DNA from: an uncultured Oscillospiraceae bacterium
GTDB lineage: Bacteria; Bacillota; Clostridia; Oscillospirales; Ruminococcaceae
NCBI GenBank assembly: GCA_900539695.1
Contig: UQDG01000001.1
Span: 124,001 to 188,000, forward strand
Length of the DNA: 64,000 nt
Direction of reading: 5' to 3'
In this document: positions 52,929 through 61,074 of the stretch, in pieces
Position numbering within the stretch: the stretch's first letter is position 1
Layout of the letters: every line of letters starts with the position of its first letter
Made by a program: the position numbers and the translations under genes
Notes under the pieces: model-generated
Told to the model about the DNA's origin: nothing
Database searches by the model: none
The model's input: only the letters and a program-made list of their open reading frames with translations

Positions 52929-54275
52929 TTATGAGAGAATTGATGTGTTTACAGGTGATTCAGATATATCCGGCCAGTCGGCGCTAAAAATAAAGCGCCC
53001 ATCATCATAAGTGAAGAGGTACTCGGCGTGGTACTTTTCTAAAATGTCTTTGACGTTCCCAATGCCAAAGCCATGAAGCAAGGGGTCTTGCTTGGTTGTA
53101 GGAATATGACCGTCATTGATCTGAACGATATTACTGGGATTGATAATTAAAATAGAAAGCATATTCTCGCTGTAAAGGATTTGAATGCTGACCCAGCGGT
53201 TTGGCTCGGACAAGCCTGCACAAGCTTCCATGGCATTATCAATCAAATTGCCCAGCACAATAGTCACATCTACACGAGGAAGCCTCAGCGCGGAAAGATC
53301 ATTGACACGAAACCGCATATCGATGCCTTGCTTCTTCCCAATATATCCCTTTTGGTTTAGAACCGCATCAATAGCAGCATTATGGCTGTTGACAAGCAAA
53401 ATTCGCTCACTTTGGCGCACATTCAACTCTGAAAGAAATTCTTTGGCATCGTCAATGCGTTCACTTTCCAGCAATTCAGATAAAGTCGAGAGGTTGGCTC
53501 GGAAGTCGTGCGTCATTTTCCTTTGCCCTGCATATGCTTGACTCAGAGCCTGGATATTTTCGTCCTGAACGTGGGCGCGTTCATTGGCAGCAATCAGCTT
53601 CTCACGATTTTCCGCGTTTTCTTCAAGATAGTCCAATAAAATCAATGCAGCAATATCAACAAGATCGAGAATCAACAAACAAATCTGCCATACACGTTGC
53701 TCTTCCGGGTAGGTATATACCTGCCTGAGCACAAGCAGTGTGCAAACAGGGAAGACAGCCGATAAGGGAACCCAAGTGCTTGCACGAGTCCTTGCGTGTA
53801 GAGGATGATGATATTTTTTAATAATCAGTGCAACAAATAGGGAAATAAACCCGCGAACGAAGAATAGCACGGAGTATAGAGGAACATTCCATATATATTC
53901 TTCGTAGTCCAAATTTCCAGCATATAGGCAAAAGGACTCAAACCAGTGACTGTAGGAGAATAAAACAGCATAAATGGTTACAACGATGAAGAATCTTCGG
54001 TCCCATCGGCTTTGGTATAGGAAAACACAGAATATGTACAGGAACGCAATTTCCTGAAGCATCTTGAACGTATAGCCGAATTTCGTGCCAATCGCGATAG
54101 CTGAAAATGTGGAAATGCCCCACCATAATAAAATATAAAGCCAGCGATTTTTTGTATTCTCGTTGCGAGTGAAGAATGCATCGAATACAAGAATTTCAAC
54201 GGCCTGCGCAAAAGCGTTGCCAATAAGGCTAAGAATATTACCCCAGACTACTACCATAGTTGCTGTGCCTGCCAT
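52929..54275 (-). CDS. agrC: AgrC-like sensor histidine kinase, locus B
   Basis: 448 residues. Six membrane spans in the first 200, a coiled linker, the phospho-acceptor site RKMTHDFRANLSTLSELL and a GHKL domain with LGNLIDNAMEACAGL and HGFGIGNVKDIL. It overlaps the regulator gene by 25 bases. The phospho-site differs from that of AgrC1 (THDFRANL against THDFKHHL) as does the sensor part, consistent with a different peptide. Start codon choice is uncertain (54275 or the ATG 18 bases later). Confidence 0.86.
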   Translation of the reverse strand: MAGTATMVVVWGNILSLIGNAFAQAVEILVFDAFFTRNENTKNRWLYILLWWGISTFSAIAIGTKFGYTFKMLQEIAFLYIFCVFLYQSRWDRRFFIVVTIYAVLFSYSHWFESFCLYAGNLDYEEYIWNVPLYSVLFFVRGFISLFVALIIKKYHHPLHARTRASTWVPLSAVFPVCTLLVLRQVYTYPEEQRVWQICLLILDLVDIAALILLDYLEENAENREKLIAANERAHVQDENIQALSQAYAGQRKMTHDFRANLSTLSELLESERIDDAKEFLSELNVRQSERILLVNSHNAAIDAVLNQKGYIGKKQGIDMRFRVNDLSALRLPRVDVTIVLGNLIDNAMEACAGLSEPNRWVSIQILYSENMLSILIINPSNIVQINDGHIPTTKQDPLLHGFGIGNVKDILEKYHAEYLFTYDDGRFIFSADWPDISESPVNTSILS

Positions 54276-54970
54276 CTTACAAATTTTTGCTTATTGTCGC
54301 GGTAACTACGAGCCCCCACAGGAAGCGTTTGACCGACTGTCAGAACTGCACTTGTGCTTTGAAAAGACTGTAGATACGCCATATTTACAAGATAACTCTT
54401 GTGGATACGTAAAAATCCATGAGGGACAAGCAGATCCTCAAGCTGCGTCATAGTTAATCGGGTAATTAGCTGCTCACGGCATCCGCCTACCAAATGGAGA
54501 TACTGTTCACGTCCCTGACTTTCTATCCATGCAAGAGATTGGACTGGGATAGGAACACTCTCACCCTCACAGAGAATCTCTACTTTTCTCTGACGGGTGC
54601 GGCACATTGCCAGTGCATCTTCAAAATATGTAGGCAGCTTCTTTTCCAACTCGGATTTGGCAAGATAGCGAAAGGCATCCACTTCATACCCTTCAGGGGC
54701 ATATTCGCTGAAATTTGTTACGAAAATCAATACAGCTTCCGGATTCATCTTGCGCATCTTTCTTGCAAGATCAATCCCGCTTTCTTTACCGAGGTCGATA
54801 TCGAGAAATAGAATGTCATATTGCGTGATAGTGTTAGCACTCATTTCAGCAATATCAGTTAAGCAGCTCAATTTCATGGATTTGCTGGAATAGGCCGGCA
54901 ATGATAGGATCCTTTTGAACATTGACTGTGCGAATGTTTGATCATCGTCACAAATAAGAATCTTGACCAT
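54251..54970 (-). CDS. agrA: AgrA-like LytTR response regulator, locus B
   Basis: 239 residues from the ATG at 54970, after AGGAGAGAGT. Receiver: ILICDDDQ, phospho-acceptor in ILFLDIDLGKESG, IFVTNFSEYA and YLAKSE. LytTR domain from about residue 140 (LAWIESQGREQYLHLVGG, FLRIHKSYLVNMAYL). It is expected to bind the 20-base repeats at 52841-52880 and 55581-55620. It is transcribed away from agrBD2, with the XRE gene between. Confidence 0.87.
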   Translation of the reverse strand: MVKILICDDDQTFAQSMFKRILSLPAYSSKSMKLSCLTDIAEMSANTITQYDILFLDIDLGKESGIDLARKMRKMNPEAVLIFVTNFSEYAPEGYEVDAFRYLAKSELEKKLPTYFEDALAMCRTRQRKVEILCEGESVPIPVQSLAWIESQGREQYLHLVGGCREQLITRLTMTQLEDLLVPHGFLRIHKSYLVNMAYLQSFQSTSAVLTVGQTLPVGARSYRDNKQKFVRWQAQQLW

Positions 54971-55161
54971 ACTCTCTCCTATATAGGCTCGACTGCCAAT
55001 CTTTTGTTTGGGGTATGTTTTCAAAATAACGAATCCTCCGGGTTTTGTCAATAGATTTCTTTTTATATACCACGTTTGTGGAATTTAATCAAGCGGATTC
55101 CGTAATTAAAACGGCGCCGAATTGTAAAATATTTATATTGTGCAAGGAGGGTAAAACGCTT

Positions 55162-55560
55162 ATGTTGTATGATTTTGGGCCACGCCTGTTAAAACTGCGA
55201 AAAGACAAAAATCTTACGCAGCAGATGGTGGTTGAACGTGCAAAAGGGTTTGATCCGAACCTGCGACTTTCAGATTCAGTGCTGGGGAAATACGAAAGTG
55301 ATCTTGCCGTTCCGCGACTGACGGAGGCAGCTGCACTGGCAGACGTTCTAAATGTTTCGTTGGATTATTTGACAAGCGGTGAGAAATGCAATGTCCTATC
55401 GCTTAAGGAATTAAGCCCAGAGCAAGTGCAATTGCTTATGGACTTGACAGCGTACATTCGAACCAAGAAAAGAAGATCTCAAGGACACAAAAATGCTCCG
55501 AAACCAACAACCGAGGAAACGGAATTGATCACTCGGCTGATTGCTGAGATTTTGTACTGA
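55162..55560 (+). CDS. XRE-family regulator beside agr locus B
   Basis: 132 residues from the ATG at 55162 with AAGGAGGG at 55143-55150. HTH_3 domain at the N-terminus (GPRLLKLRKDKNLTQQMVVERA, VLGKYESDLAVPRLTEAAALADVL, then SLDYLTSGE) and a helical tail. It lies between the divergent agrA2 gene and agrB2 and may set the basal level of the circuit. No agr repeat lies before it. Confidence 0.82.
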   Translation: MLYDFGPRLLKLRKDKNLTQQMVVERAKGFDPNLRLSDSVLGKYESDLAVPRLTEAAALADVLNVSLDYLTSGEKCNVLSLKELSPEQVQLLMDLTAYIRTKKRRSQGHKNAPKPTTEETELITRLIAEILY

Positions 55561-55580
55561 GTGCTTCTCCATCTTTCAAA

Positions 55581-55651
55581 TTTTGCGTTTATGTCATATT
55601 TTTTGCGTTTGTGACATTTTTGTGGCGGTAATCATTTTCTGCTGATAAAAT
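55581..55651 (+). promoter_or_regulatory. Quorum-regulated promoter of agrBD locus B
   Basis: TTTTGCGTTT begins two 20-base direct repeats at 55581 and 55601, each ending in a (T/A)CAT-T-rich part. Extended -10 TGATAAAAT lies at 55643-55651, 22 bases after the second repeat. There is no -35 box. Same layout as the ricin-like gene promoter. Confidence 0.75.
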
Positions 55652-55675
55652 GAACAGCGTAAGGAGTTGACGTAA

Positions 55676-56236
55676 ATGGAAGCATTGGCGGCAAGGATAG
55701 CGGCTTTTTGTTTACAAAAGCACTATATCGAACCAGATCAGATTGCTTGGCTGCAATATGGTTTGATGCGCCGCCTAATGGGAATGGTTACATTTCTTCT
55801 TCTGCTTCCAGTGGGTGCATTTTTTGACGGATGGGGGAGCACTTTCCTTTTTCTGCTGGTCTTCCGCTTCATTCGTATGCGTACAGGTGGATACCATGCT
55901 AAAACGCCGACGGGATGCCTTTTAGGTTCAACATTTACAATGATCGTGTCACTAGAGTTTGCAAAGAGATTGCATCCGGTATCAAATTTCATTTGTCTCG
56001 CTGCTGCTTCTATCTTGATTTTAAGATTAGCACCAGCAAATAATGCTGCCCTTCATTTGAACGCGGAAGAACTTGTTGCTGTACGCAAAGAAGTGAAATT
56101 AAGATTAGCAATCGTTATGCTTTCGGCGTGCCTATTGCTATTTTTTAGAGAACCGATAGCATATCGAGTAACTTCTGCGATTTTGGCTGTTGCGGTCACA
56201 CTATTGATTTCTAAGCACGGCTTTGGAATGCAATAA
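55676..56236 (+). CDS. agrB: AgrB-like integral membrane peptidase, locus B
   Basis: 186 residues with AAGGAG upstream. Canonical active-site region: RFIRMRTGGYHAKTPTGCLLGS, His in GGYHA and Cys eight residues later, between membrane spans. Five to six spans in all. It would process the Ser-containing AgrD2 encoded 51 bases downstream. Sequence similarity to AgrB1 is moderate (YGLMRRLMGMV against YGLQRRLLAAV). Confidence 0.88.
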   Translation: MEALAARIAAFCLQKHYIEPDQIAWLQYGLMRRLMGMVTFLLLLPVGAFFDGWGSTFLFLLVFRFIRMRTGGYHAKTPTGCLLGSTFTMIVSLEFAKRLHPVSNFICLAAASILILRLAPANNAALHLNAEELVAVRKEVKLRLAIVMLSACLLLFFREPIAYRVTSAILAVAVTLLISKHGFGMQ

Positions 56237-56287
56237 AGCATTCTATTGATAAAAATTTTAAATATAAGGACGAAAGGGGTAATAATT

Positions 56288-56449
56288 ATGGCATCAAAAG
56301 AAACCTTTACACAGCATCTTGCCCATGAAATGGCACAGGCAGTTGTTCATCGTGAACGCTATGGCTGGCCGCCGGATTCGCAGTGGGGTATGTTTCAGCC
56401 TACTCGCCCGGAAGAAATGAAAAAGCCGGCTGCGAAAGAAGATCACTAA
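56288..56449 (+). CDS. agrD: AgrD-type precursor with Ser in place of Cys, predicted lactone
   Basis: 53 residues from the ATG at 56288, GAAAGGGG upstream. Helix FTQHLAHEMAQAVVHRER, core DSQWGMF, tail QPTRPEEMKK. It lines up without gaps with AgrD1 over D-(C/S)-x4-(Y/F)-QP-x-RPE. Ser at the ring position predicts an ester ring S-Q-W-G-M-F, as in the FsrB-processed pheromone of Enterococcus, which also uses Ser and carries a Trp. Processing sites are inferred. Confidence 0.78.
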   Translation: MASKETFTQHLAHEMAQAVVHRERYGWPPDSQWGMFQPTRPEEMKKPAAKEDH

Positions 56450-56901
56450 AAACATTCACGTAATTCGCATGTCAAACGGCGGGTAATATTCTGCCGGAAA
56501 AATTCTGACATAGCCCTTAATACCAGTTAAGGAGAGGTTTCCTTGGAAGCCTCTCCTTGTTTTTTTCATTTGAAGGTACACAACAAATTCAAAAAATGAA
56601 AAGTGCCTTGAAGCCTCTTTTCTCAAAGTGCGGTTATGCTACATTGCCTATGACCTAATAGGTTTTTCTTCTATACGGAGAACCGCATGATGAGATTGTC
56701 GAATGAATAGCTCTGGCAATTCCATACAAAAAGCAAAATGGAATTGCCACTGCCATATGCGAACTCTGACGGTACATCCTCCATACGGGTGGACATATAC
56801 CGAAGAAATTGTGCGTGTCAATTTTCAATTCGACAAGATTCTTTGTCGCTGTCGTTCACCACCAGTATTCCCATCGAAGAAAAAATGATGGGAGTACAGA
56901 A
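56450..56901 (+). other. Non-coding gap after agrD2
   Basis: This gap of about 450 bases contains the agrBD terminator, a perfect 11-base inverted repeat GGCAATTCCAT / ATGGAATTGCC (56715-56725, 56738-56748) with no T run, and a weak 61-codon frame (56703-56888) with no ribosome site that I do not count as a gene. It may carry the promoter of the sigma/HTH pair. Confidence 0.45.
56529..56567 (+). terminator. Terminator of agrBD locus B
   Basis: AAGGAGAGGTTTCC (56529-56542) pairs with GGAAGCCTCTCCTT (56545-56558) with one G-U type change, followed by GTTTTTTT. Confidence 0.85.
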
Positions 56902-57300
56902 ATGATAAAAAGGAACGATGGCATATCCAAAGATGATATATGCCAAAACCAATTTACTGCTTATGTGGTTTTGGCAGTAAAACGAAAACGCCAATCCTAC
57001 ATAAAGAAAAAGCAGAGAGATAACGAAAAAGAAAACCGAACTAAAAAGGAGGCAGAACAATCCGAATTTAGAACCGCCGGGTATGATATGTGGAGCAGAA
57101 TGGAGCCGCAAAATGAAAAACTGATGGCTGCTATGCAGCAATTAAGTCTCAAAGAGAGGTTTGTTGTCACAGAGTATGCCCTAAAAGGAAAGCCCTTTAA
57201 GGAAATTGCTCAAGAAACAGGACTCAAAGAAAAAGGAGTGGCATCTGCCTATTATAGAAGCATTAAAAAGCTGAGAGCCGAAATGGGGGATGTAAAATGA
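56902..57300 (+). CDS. Sigma-70 region 4-like regulator of Tn916 type
   Basis: 132 residues from the ATG at 56902 with GGGAG upstream. The N-terminal part is basic (AVKRKRQSYIKKKQRDNEKENRTKKE); the C-terminal part is a sigma region 4 (LSLKERFVVTEYALKGKPFKEIAQETGLKEKGVASAYYRSIKKLR). Proteins of this kind, with the small HTH partner that follows at a 4-base overlap, are the Tn916 Orf7/Orf8 pair that governs transfer genes. They are found near several mobile-element operons. Confidence 0.75.
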   Translation: MIKRNDGISKDDICQNQFTAYVVLAVKRKRQSYIKKKQRDNEKENRTKKEAEQSEFRTAGYDMWSRMEPQNEKLMAAMQQLSLKERFVVTEYALKGKPFKEIAQETGLKEKGVASAYYRSIKKLRAEMGDVK

Positions 57301-57485
57301 CTTTTATGGAACTGTTACTCTCAGCGAAATTGGGAAGTACATCGGCTTTTGAGGAACTGTTTGTCCGGTACAAAAATCTTTTGCGAAAATATTCCGTAGT
57401 AAACGGTATATTCGACGAGGATTTGTATCAAGAGCAGTGCGTATTGTTTGCACACTGCATCGAAATTTTTGATGTGAATCGATAA
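57297..57485 (+). CDS. Small HTH_16-type conjugative-transposon protein (Tn916 Orf8-like)
   Basis: 62 residues starting inside the stop of the sigma-like gene. FMELLLSAKLGSTSAFEELFVRYKNLLRKYS and DEDLYQEQCVLFAHCIEIFD are typical of the helix-turn-helix conjugative transposon-like domain, a reduced sigma region 2. Together with the previous protein it may rebuild a two-part sigma factor. A clear terminator follows. Confidence 0.75.
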   Translation: MTFMELLLSAKLGSTSAFEELFVRYKNLLRKYSVVNGIFDEDLYQEQCVLFAHCIEIFDVNR

Positions 57486-57488
57486 TAG

Positions 57489-57527
57489 AAAATCTCCGCC
57501 ACTTATGATGTGACGGAGATTTTTGTC
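57489..57527 (+). terminator. Terminator after the sigma/HTH pair
   Basis: AAAATCTCCG (57489-57498) pairs perfectly with CGGAGATTTT (57514-57523), then TGTC. A-rich and T-rich flanks allow use on either strand. Confidence 0.75.
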
Positions 57528-57635
57528 AAAAGAGCGCATTTATAGGCTTGAGGCAAGCAATAAACGTACTGCGATAGCTTGATTTGACGCTTTTACAGGT
57601 GACTGTGAACGGAACATCTGCATGATTCCATAGAA

Positions 57636-58184
57636 TCAAATCGCTTTGCCGCCAGACTCTTCATACTTACTTTCGCGTGCGATGTCACTTTTGAAGCGGA
57701 TGCACCGCACGTGACCGAGACGTTCTACAAGGAAACAGTACGGGCGGATACCATCGTCGACTTCCAGAATCTCATAGGGCAATAGCTGCATAGAGAGTAG
57801 TTCCGCGAGAGGACGCTTTTTAATTTGCCTTGCAAAATCCATCGCCGTATAGGGTGACTCTCCCTCATACCGCACTGCATAGCGGCTGGGGTATGGGAAA
57901 AACGAAATCCCGTTGGCCGCAAGCATGCTCTCTCCTGCCTCGATTTCCGGTGAACGGAAGTGGTAAATCCGCAATGTGGGCGGCACACGCCGCTTAGGAC
58001 ACCATTTCGGTACATTTACCTTGGGGTCATCAGAGCGAAAGATGATGATCTTTTTGCCGCCGGTGCAGTATTTTGTGTTCGGTTTCATGCGCCGGCCATG
58101 AATCGTTTTCGTTTCAGACCCGGCGTAGAGGTTGCAGTCCGGGCAGTAATAACACTTGAATTTGCGTACTTTTTCTTCATACAT
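57636..58184 (-). CDS. Cysteine-rich hypothetical ICE protein
   Basis: About 182 residues from the ATG at 58184, after AGAGGTG. N-terminal zinc-binding pattern KCYYCPDCNLYAGSETK with a further Cys in KYCTGGKK and WCPKR. The middle and end are mixed alpha/beta (YRLGHVRCIRFKSD-like end: VERLGHVRCIRFK). No family recognised. Last gene of the leftward regulatory operon. Confidence 0.5.
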   Translation of the reverse strand: MYEEKVRKFKCYYCPDCNLYAGSETKTIHGRRMKPNTKYCTGGKKIIIFRSDDPKVNVPKWCPKRRVPPTLRIYHFRSPEIEAGESMLAANGISFFPYPSRYAVRYEGESPYTAMDFARQIKKRPLAELLSMQLLPYEILEVDDGIRPYCFLVERLGHVRCIRFKSDIARESKYEESGGKAI

Positions 58185-58276
58185 AGTCAATTTCACCTCT
58201 TATTCCGTCAAAAGAAGCCGTGGCAGCAAAACATCGCCACGGCTATAATTAAATCATCCTACGAACATTCACCCCT

Positions 58277-58522
58277 TTACGCACACGCGGCCAGCGTTTG
58301 TCGGCGCGGGTTGAGGACCGCGAGTACAAAAGGGCGGGGCTTGATGTAGTAGTGGGTGGTGGATGTCTCAAAGTGAATCTCCTGCGTTTCCGTCTCATGA
58401 ATCTTCACTACAGGGGCCGTATGGTACATCTCGCCGCCTGTACTGAAGATGGCGGGTCTGCCCACCATCAATGCGGACATGAGTTTGCCGGTAATGTAAA
58501 GTTCCAGCTTCCGCTTTTTCAT
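58277..58522 (-). CDS. Small hypothetical ICE protein
   Basis: 81 residues from the ATG at 58522 with AAGGAGG upstream (MKKRKLELYITGKLMSALMV). A compact beta-rich protein (MYHTAPVVKIHETETQEIHFE). Unknown family. It directly follows the sigma-like gene (17 bases) and belongs to the same operon. Confidence 0.5.
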   Translation of the reverse strand: MKKRKLELYITGKLMSALMVGRPAIFSTGGEMYHTAPVVKIHETETQEIHFETSTTHYYIKPRPFVLAVLNPRRQTLAACA

Positions 58523-58539
58523 TCTGTCCTTGCCTCCTT

Positions 58540-59079
58540 TTAAGCATCTCGGCACAGCTCGACCACAATGAACCGTGCATTGTCCAGCAGCGTGTTCACA
58601 TGGTACAGCGTGGTATTTTGCATCTGCGCAATCTCGTTCGTCTGGTAGCCCTTGGTGCGCAGACGGATGATCTCCATCTGCTGGGGCGTTACCCGCTTGG
58701 CGAGGGCGTGCAGGAGCAGTGCCACTTCACTTTCGCGCAGCACTTCCTCGTCTGTGACTGTCGGCGTAGAACGCCGGGTTAGATGCCCGGTGTAAGACTG
58801 CCGAGGGCGGACAAAACGGATGACGCGGAAGCGGCGCTTGTCGGTGCGGTGGGTGTTGACAACTTCGCCCTCCATCGCACGCCATGCAACCGTGGCAAAG
58901 GAATAGCCTGCAAGGTTCGGGTCGGTCAGATACCGCTGCACGGCCCGCAGATAGCCGAAAATGACGATGTCATAATACTCGCTGGCGGGCAGATTCTTCT
59001 CGTGCAAAAACTTGTAGACAAGGTTGTGGTTTTTCTCGGCAAAAATGCGCTGGGTATCATTCAACGGAATATCGTGCAT
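58540..59079 (-). CDS. Sigma-factor-like regulator, ICE operon
   Basis: 179 residues with AAGGAGG upstream. Region 2-like start (AEKNHNLVYKFLHEKNLPASEYYDIVIFGYLRAVQRY, FATVAWRAMEGEVVN) and region 4-like end (RVTPQQMEIIRLRTKGYQTNEIAQMQNTTLYHVNTLLDNAR). This is a complete, if divergent, sigma-70 family layout. Its targets may be the transfer promoters. Confidence 0.75.
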   Translation of the reverse strand: MHDIPLNDTQRIFAEKNHNLVYKFLHEKNLPASEYYDIVIFGYLRAVQRYLTDPNLAGYSFATVAWRAMEGEVVNTHRTDKRRFRVIRFVRPRQSYTGHLTRRSTPTVTDEEVLRESEVALLLHALAKRVTPQQMEIIRLRTKGYQTNEIAQMQNTTLYHVNTLLDNARFIVVELCRDA

Positions 59080-59101
59080 AAAGCACCTCCTTCATAAACT
59101 G

Positions 59102-59956
59102 TCACGCGGGCAGGGGCTGCGTGTCGCCGTTCACTGTAGCACCGATGCAGAAGCTGTCATCGGCAGCCGCAGGGGCGGCGGTGTAGCTCTCTACCTCGCA
59201 AAGACCATCATCCTGTTCACGTTTTGCTTCGATGCGCTGGCGGTTCATGCCGCGAATCTGCTCACGGAAGCTCAAGGCGTACTTGCGCACGGAAGCAAGC
59301 TGGTCACCGTGGAAGTCACCCAGCCGCTTGAACGTGGCAACGCTGTAATCCTTGCCCTCCGGGTTTGTCTGGCGTTTCAGACCAATCTCCACAAGGCTGC
59401 CGTAGGTAGCACGGTTACGGAAAACAAAGCCCTGATTCAAGAACTCGCGGAACGGGCTGATGCTGGTAGGCGAGAGGTTGATTGCCAGCGGCATAAACTC
59501 TCCACTGCGCAGCAGATACAGCACCCGCATATTCTTGCAGGCTTTGCCGCGACCGTTGCTGGCACTGCCAAACTGGCTCAACGCGCAAGCCTCACAAACA
59601 CCACCGGGCTCACCGTAGCCCTGCTTGCCATCCACCGAGGAGCAAAGCGGCGGCACATCATCGCTGTATTCATCGCCCTCCGGCCAGTAGGCACAGCTTG
59701 CGTGGTTGAACAAAATCACGCCGGTGAGAGTGGGGCTGTAATCCGGGTGCTGCGGGTCGCCGGTAGGCAATTCAAACTGCAGTACGCCGCCTGCGGGAAT
59801 CTTGATGCGGGGAAAGGACATCGTAAAGCCGTCCCTATCCTCGGCAAGTTCCTCGCTGCTGAAATCGGCATCGCCCATTTCGGGCAGCACAAAATCCAGC
59901 GGTTCGTTGGCGGTCATGGCGGTGGTAGCTGCGGCGTTAGCATTCATCATAGACAT
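59102..59956 (-). CDS. Hypothetical ICE protein with a Cys4-type site
   Basis: About 284 residues from the ATG at 59956, eight bases after AGGAGG. After an acidic, flexible start the middle has a likely zinc site (CSSVDGKQ ... GGVCEACALSQFG ... GKACKNM) in a beta-rich fold (FTMSFPRIKIPAGGVLQFELP, RVLYLLRSGEFMPLAINLSPTSI). The layout recalls phage and plasmid proteins linked to single-strand DNA handling, but no family can be named with certainty. It overlaps no neighbour; the DUF932-like gene lies 30 bases upstream. Confidence 0.55.
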   Translation of the reverse strand: MSMMNANAAATTAMTANEPLDFVLPEMGDADFSSEELAEDRDGFTMSFPRIKIPAGGVLQFELPTGDPQHPDYSPTLTGVILFNHASCAYWPEGDEYSDDVPPLCSSVDGKQGYGEPGGVCEACALSQFGSASNGRGKACKNMRVLYLLRSGEFMPLAINLSPTSISPFREFLNQGFVFRNRATYGSLVEIGLKRQTNPEGKDYSVATFKRLGDFHGDQLASVRKYALSFREQIRGMNRQRIEAKREQDDGLCEVESYTAAPAAADDSFCIGATVNGDTQPLPA

Positions 59957-59985
59957 AAAAAAATCCTCCTGTATGTGGGGCAGCA

Positions 59986-61059
59986 TCAAGCGGCTGCCCG
60001 GTTGATTCTCGACCACTGCCGAGCTGGCATGGTCAAAATACTGTAACCAATGCTTTCCAGTTCACTGGCGCGGTCATAACTCTCCACATCCTGGCTGTGA
60101 CGGGTCACGGCGTTGGATAAACCGTACAGCGTCAGATCGTTGGACTCGATCAGTCGCTGCAACACGCCGGTACTCTCGCTGTCGGTAATGTGAAACTCTT
60201 TGCTCGCAAGTTTGACGACAGCCGGCACATCATGGGTGTCCATCTGTGCGGCTTTTGCCTCCTGCATTTTGCCGACGATTTGCGAAAACCGCGCTTCTTC
60301 CACGGCGGCGCGCACGGTGTCCTGAATTTTCATGACAAAGGCTTTGTCCTCGGCGTCCAAGGTTGCTTGGGAGTAGACGCTGAAGTTCTCTTCGCTGTCG
60401 GTAACGCGCCCCACATGGTTGCGGCGGGCGGCTGCCTCATTCACGACCATACCGTTGCTGCACACCAGCCGATAGATCAGCGGCTGGATGCTGACGGAAC
60501 CAAGTCCGACCTCGCTGTTGCTGATGATGATTCCGGCCTGCACGATGTCGCCGGGGGATACCTCCGCCTGCAAGCGGGGGTTCACGGCCTTGATGTACAT
60601 ACGACTTTCGGTGATTTGGCAGCTTTCAAAGCGGATGTCGGGCAGCCCGCCGAGAATCGGCAGCGTCACTCCGGCAATGTCGATATTGTCGATGCGGCGA
60701 TAGCGATTGCTCAGGTACGCGCGAGCGGAGCCGTCCAAGGTACGCAGCATGCGCTGGCTGCTTTCCTGCTTGAGCCATGTGTTGGCGTTGTAGGCCAGCA
60801 AGTCGGGACGTTCCTCCCGCATGCGGTCATAGTAGGCGGCGGGAATACGCAGGTGGGTGCCGATCTGCCGATGAGCGATGCCGGTGATGGTCATGGGCTC
60901 AATCAGCTCGGTGCCGCTGTCGTCTGACAGGTGCAGAAACATTTCTTTGCCGTAGGATTCCATCCGCAGGCGATTGGGGGCAATGAGGTAGTCCTCCTTG
61001 GACTCGCTCTGCCGCTTCACTTCGGTCAGCATCTGCTGTAAAGTTACACCGGATTTCAT
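59986..61059 (-). CDS. DUF932-like phage/plasmid protein
   Basis: 357 residues. Motifs of the DUF932 family are visible: GIAHRQIGTHLRIPAAYYDRM, MLRTLDGSARAYLSNRYRRIDNIDI and IQPLIYRLVCSNGMVVNEAAARRNHVGR. These proteins are widespread on phages and plasmids and are thought to help recombination or DNA metabolism, without a proven role. It stands between a membrane protein and the Cys4 protein in a tight operon. Confidence 0.72.
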   Translation of the reverse strand: MKSGVTLQQMLTEVKRQSESKEDYLIAPNRLRMESYGKEMFLHLSDDSGTELIEPMTITGIAHRQIGTHLRIPAAYYDRMREERPDLLAYNANTWLKQESSQRMLRTLDGSARAYLSNRYRRIDNIDIAGVTLPILGGLPDIRFESCQITESRMYIKAVNPRLQAEVSPGDIVQAGIIISNSEVGLGSVSIQPLIYRLVCSNGMVVNEAAARRNHVGRVTDSEENFSVYSQATLDAEDKAFVMKIQDTVRAAVEEARFSQIVGKMQEAKAAQMDTHDVPAVVKLASKEFHITDSESTGVLQRLIESNDLTLYGLSNAVTRHSQDVESYDRASELESIGYSILTMPARQWSRINRAAA

Positions 61060-61074
61060 ACGCGAAACCTCCCT

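Noticed and set aside
55162..55651. Possible CRISPR-like repeat because of the TTTTGCGTTT copies.
   Set aside because: Only two copies at 20-base period before a promoter; this is a regulator site, not an array. No other CRISPR-like repeats were seen in the window.
56703..56888. A 61-codon frame after agrD2.
   Set aside because: No ribosome site, contains the inverted repeat at 56715-56748 and has no known motif.
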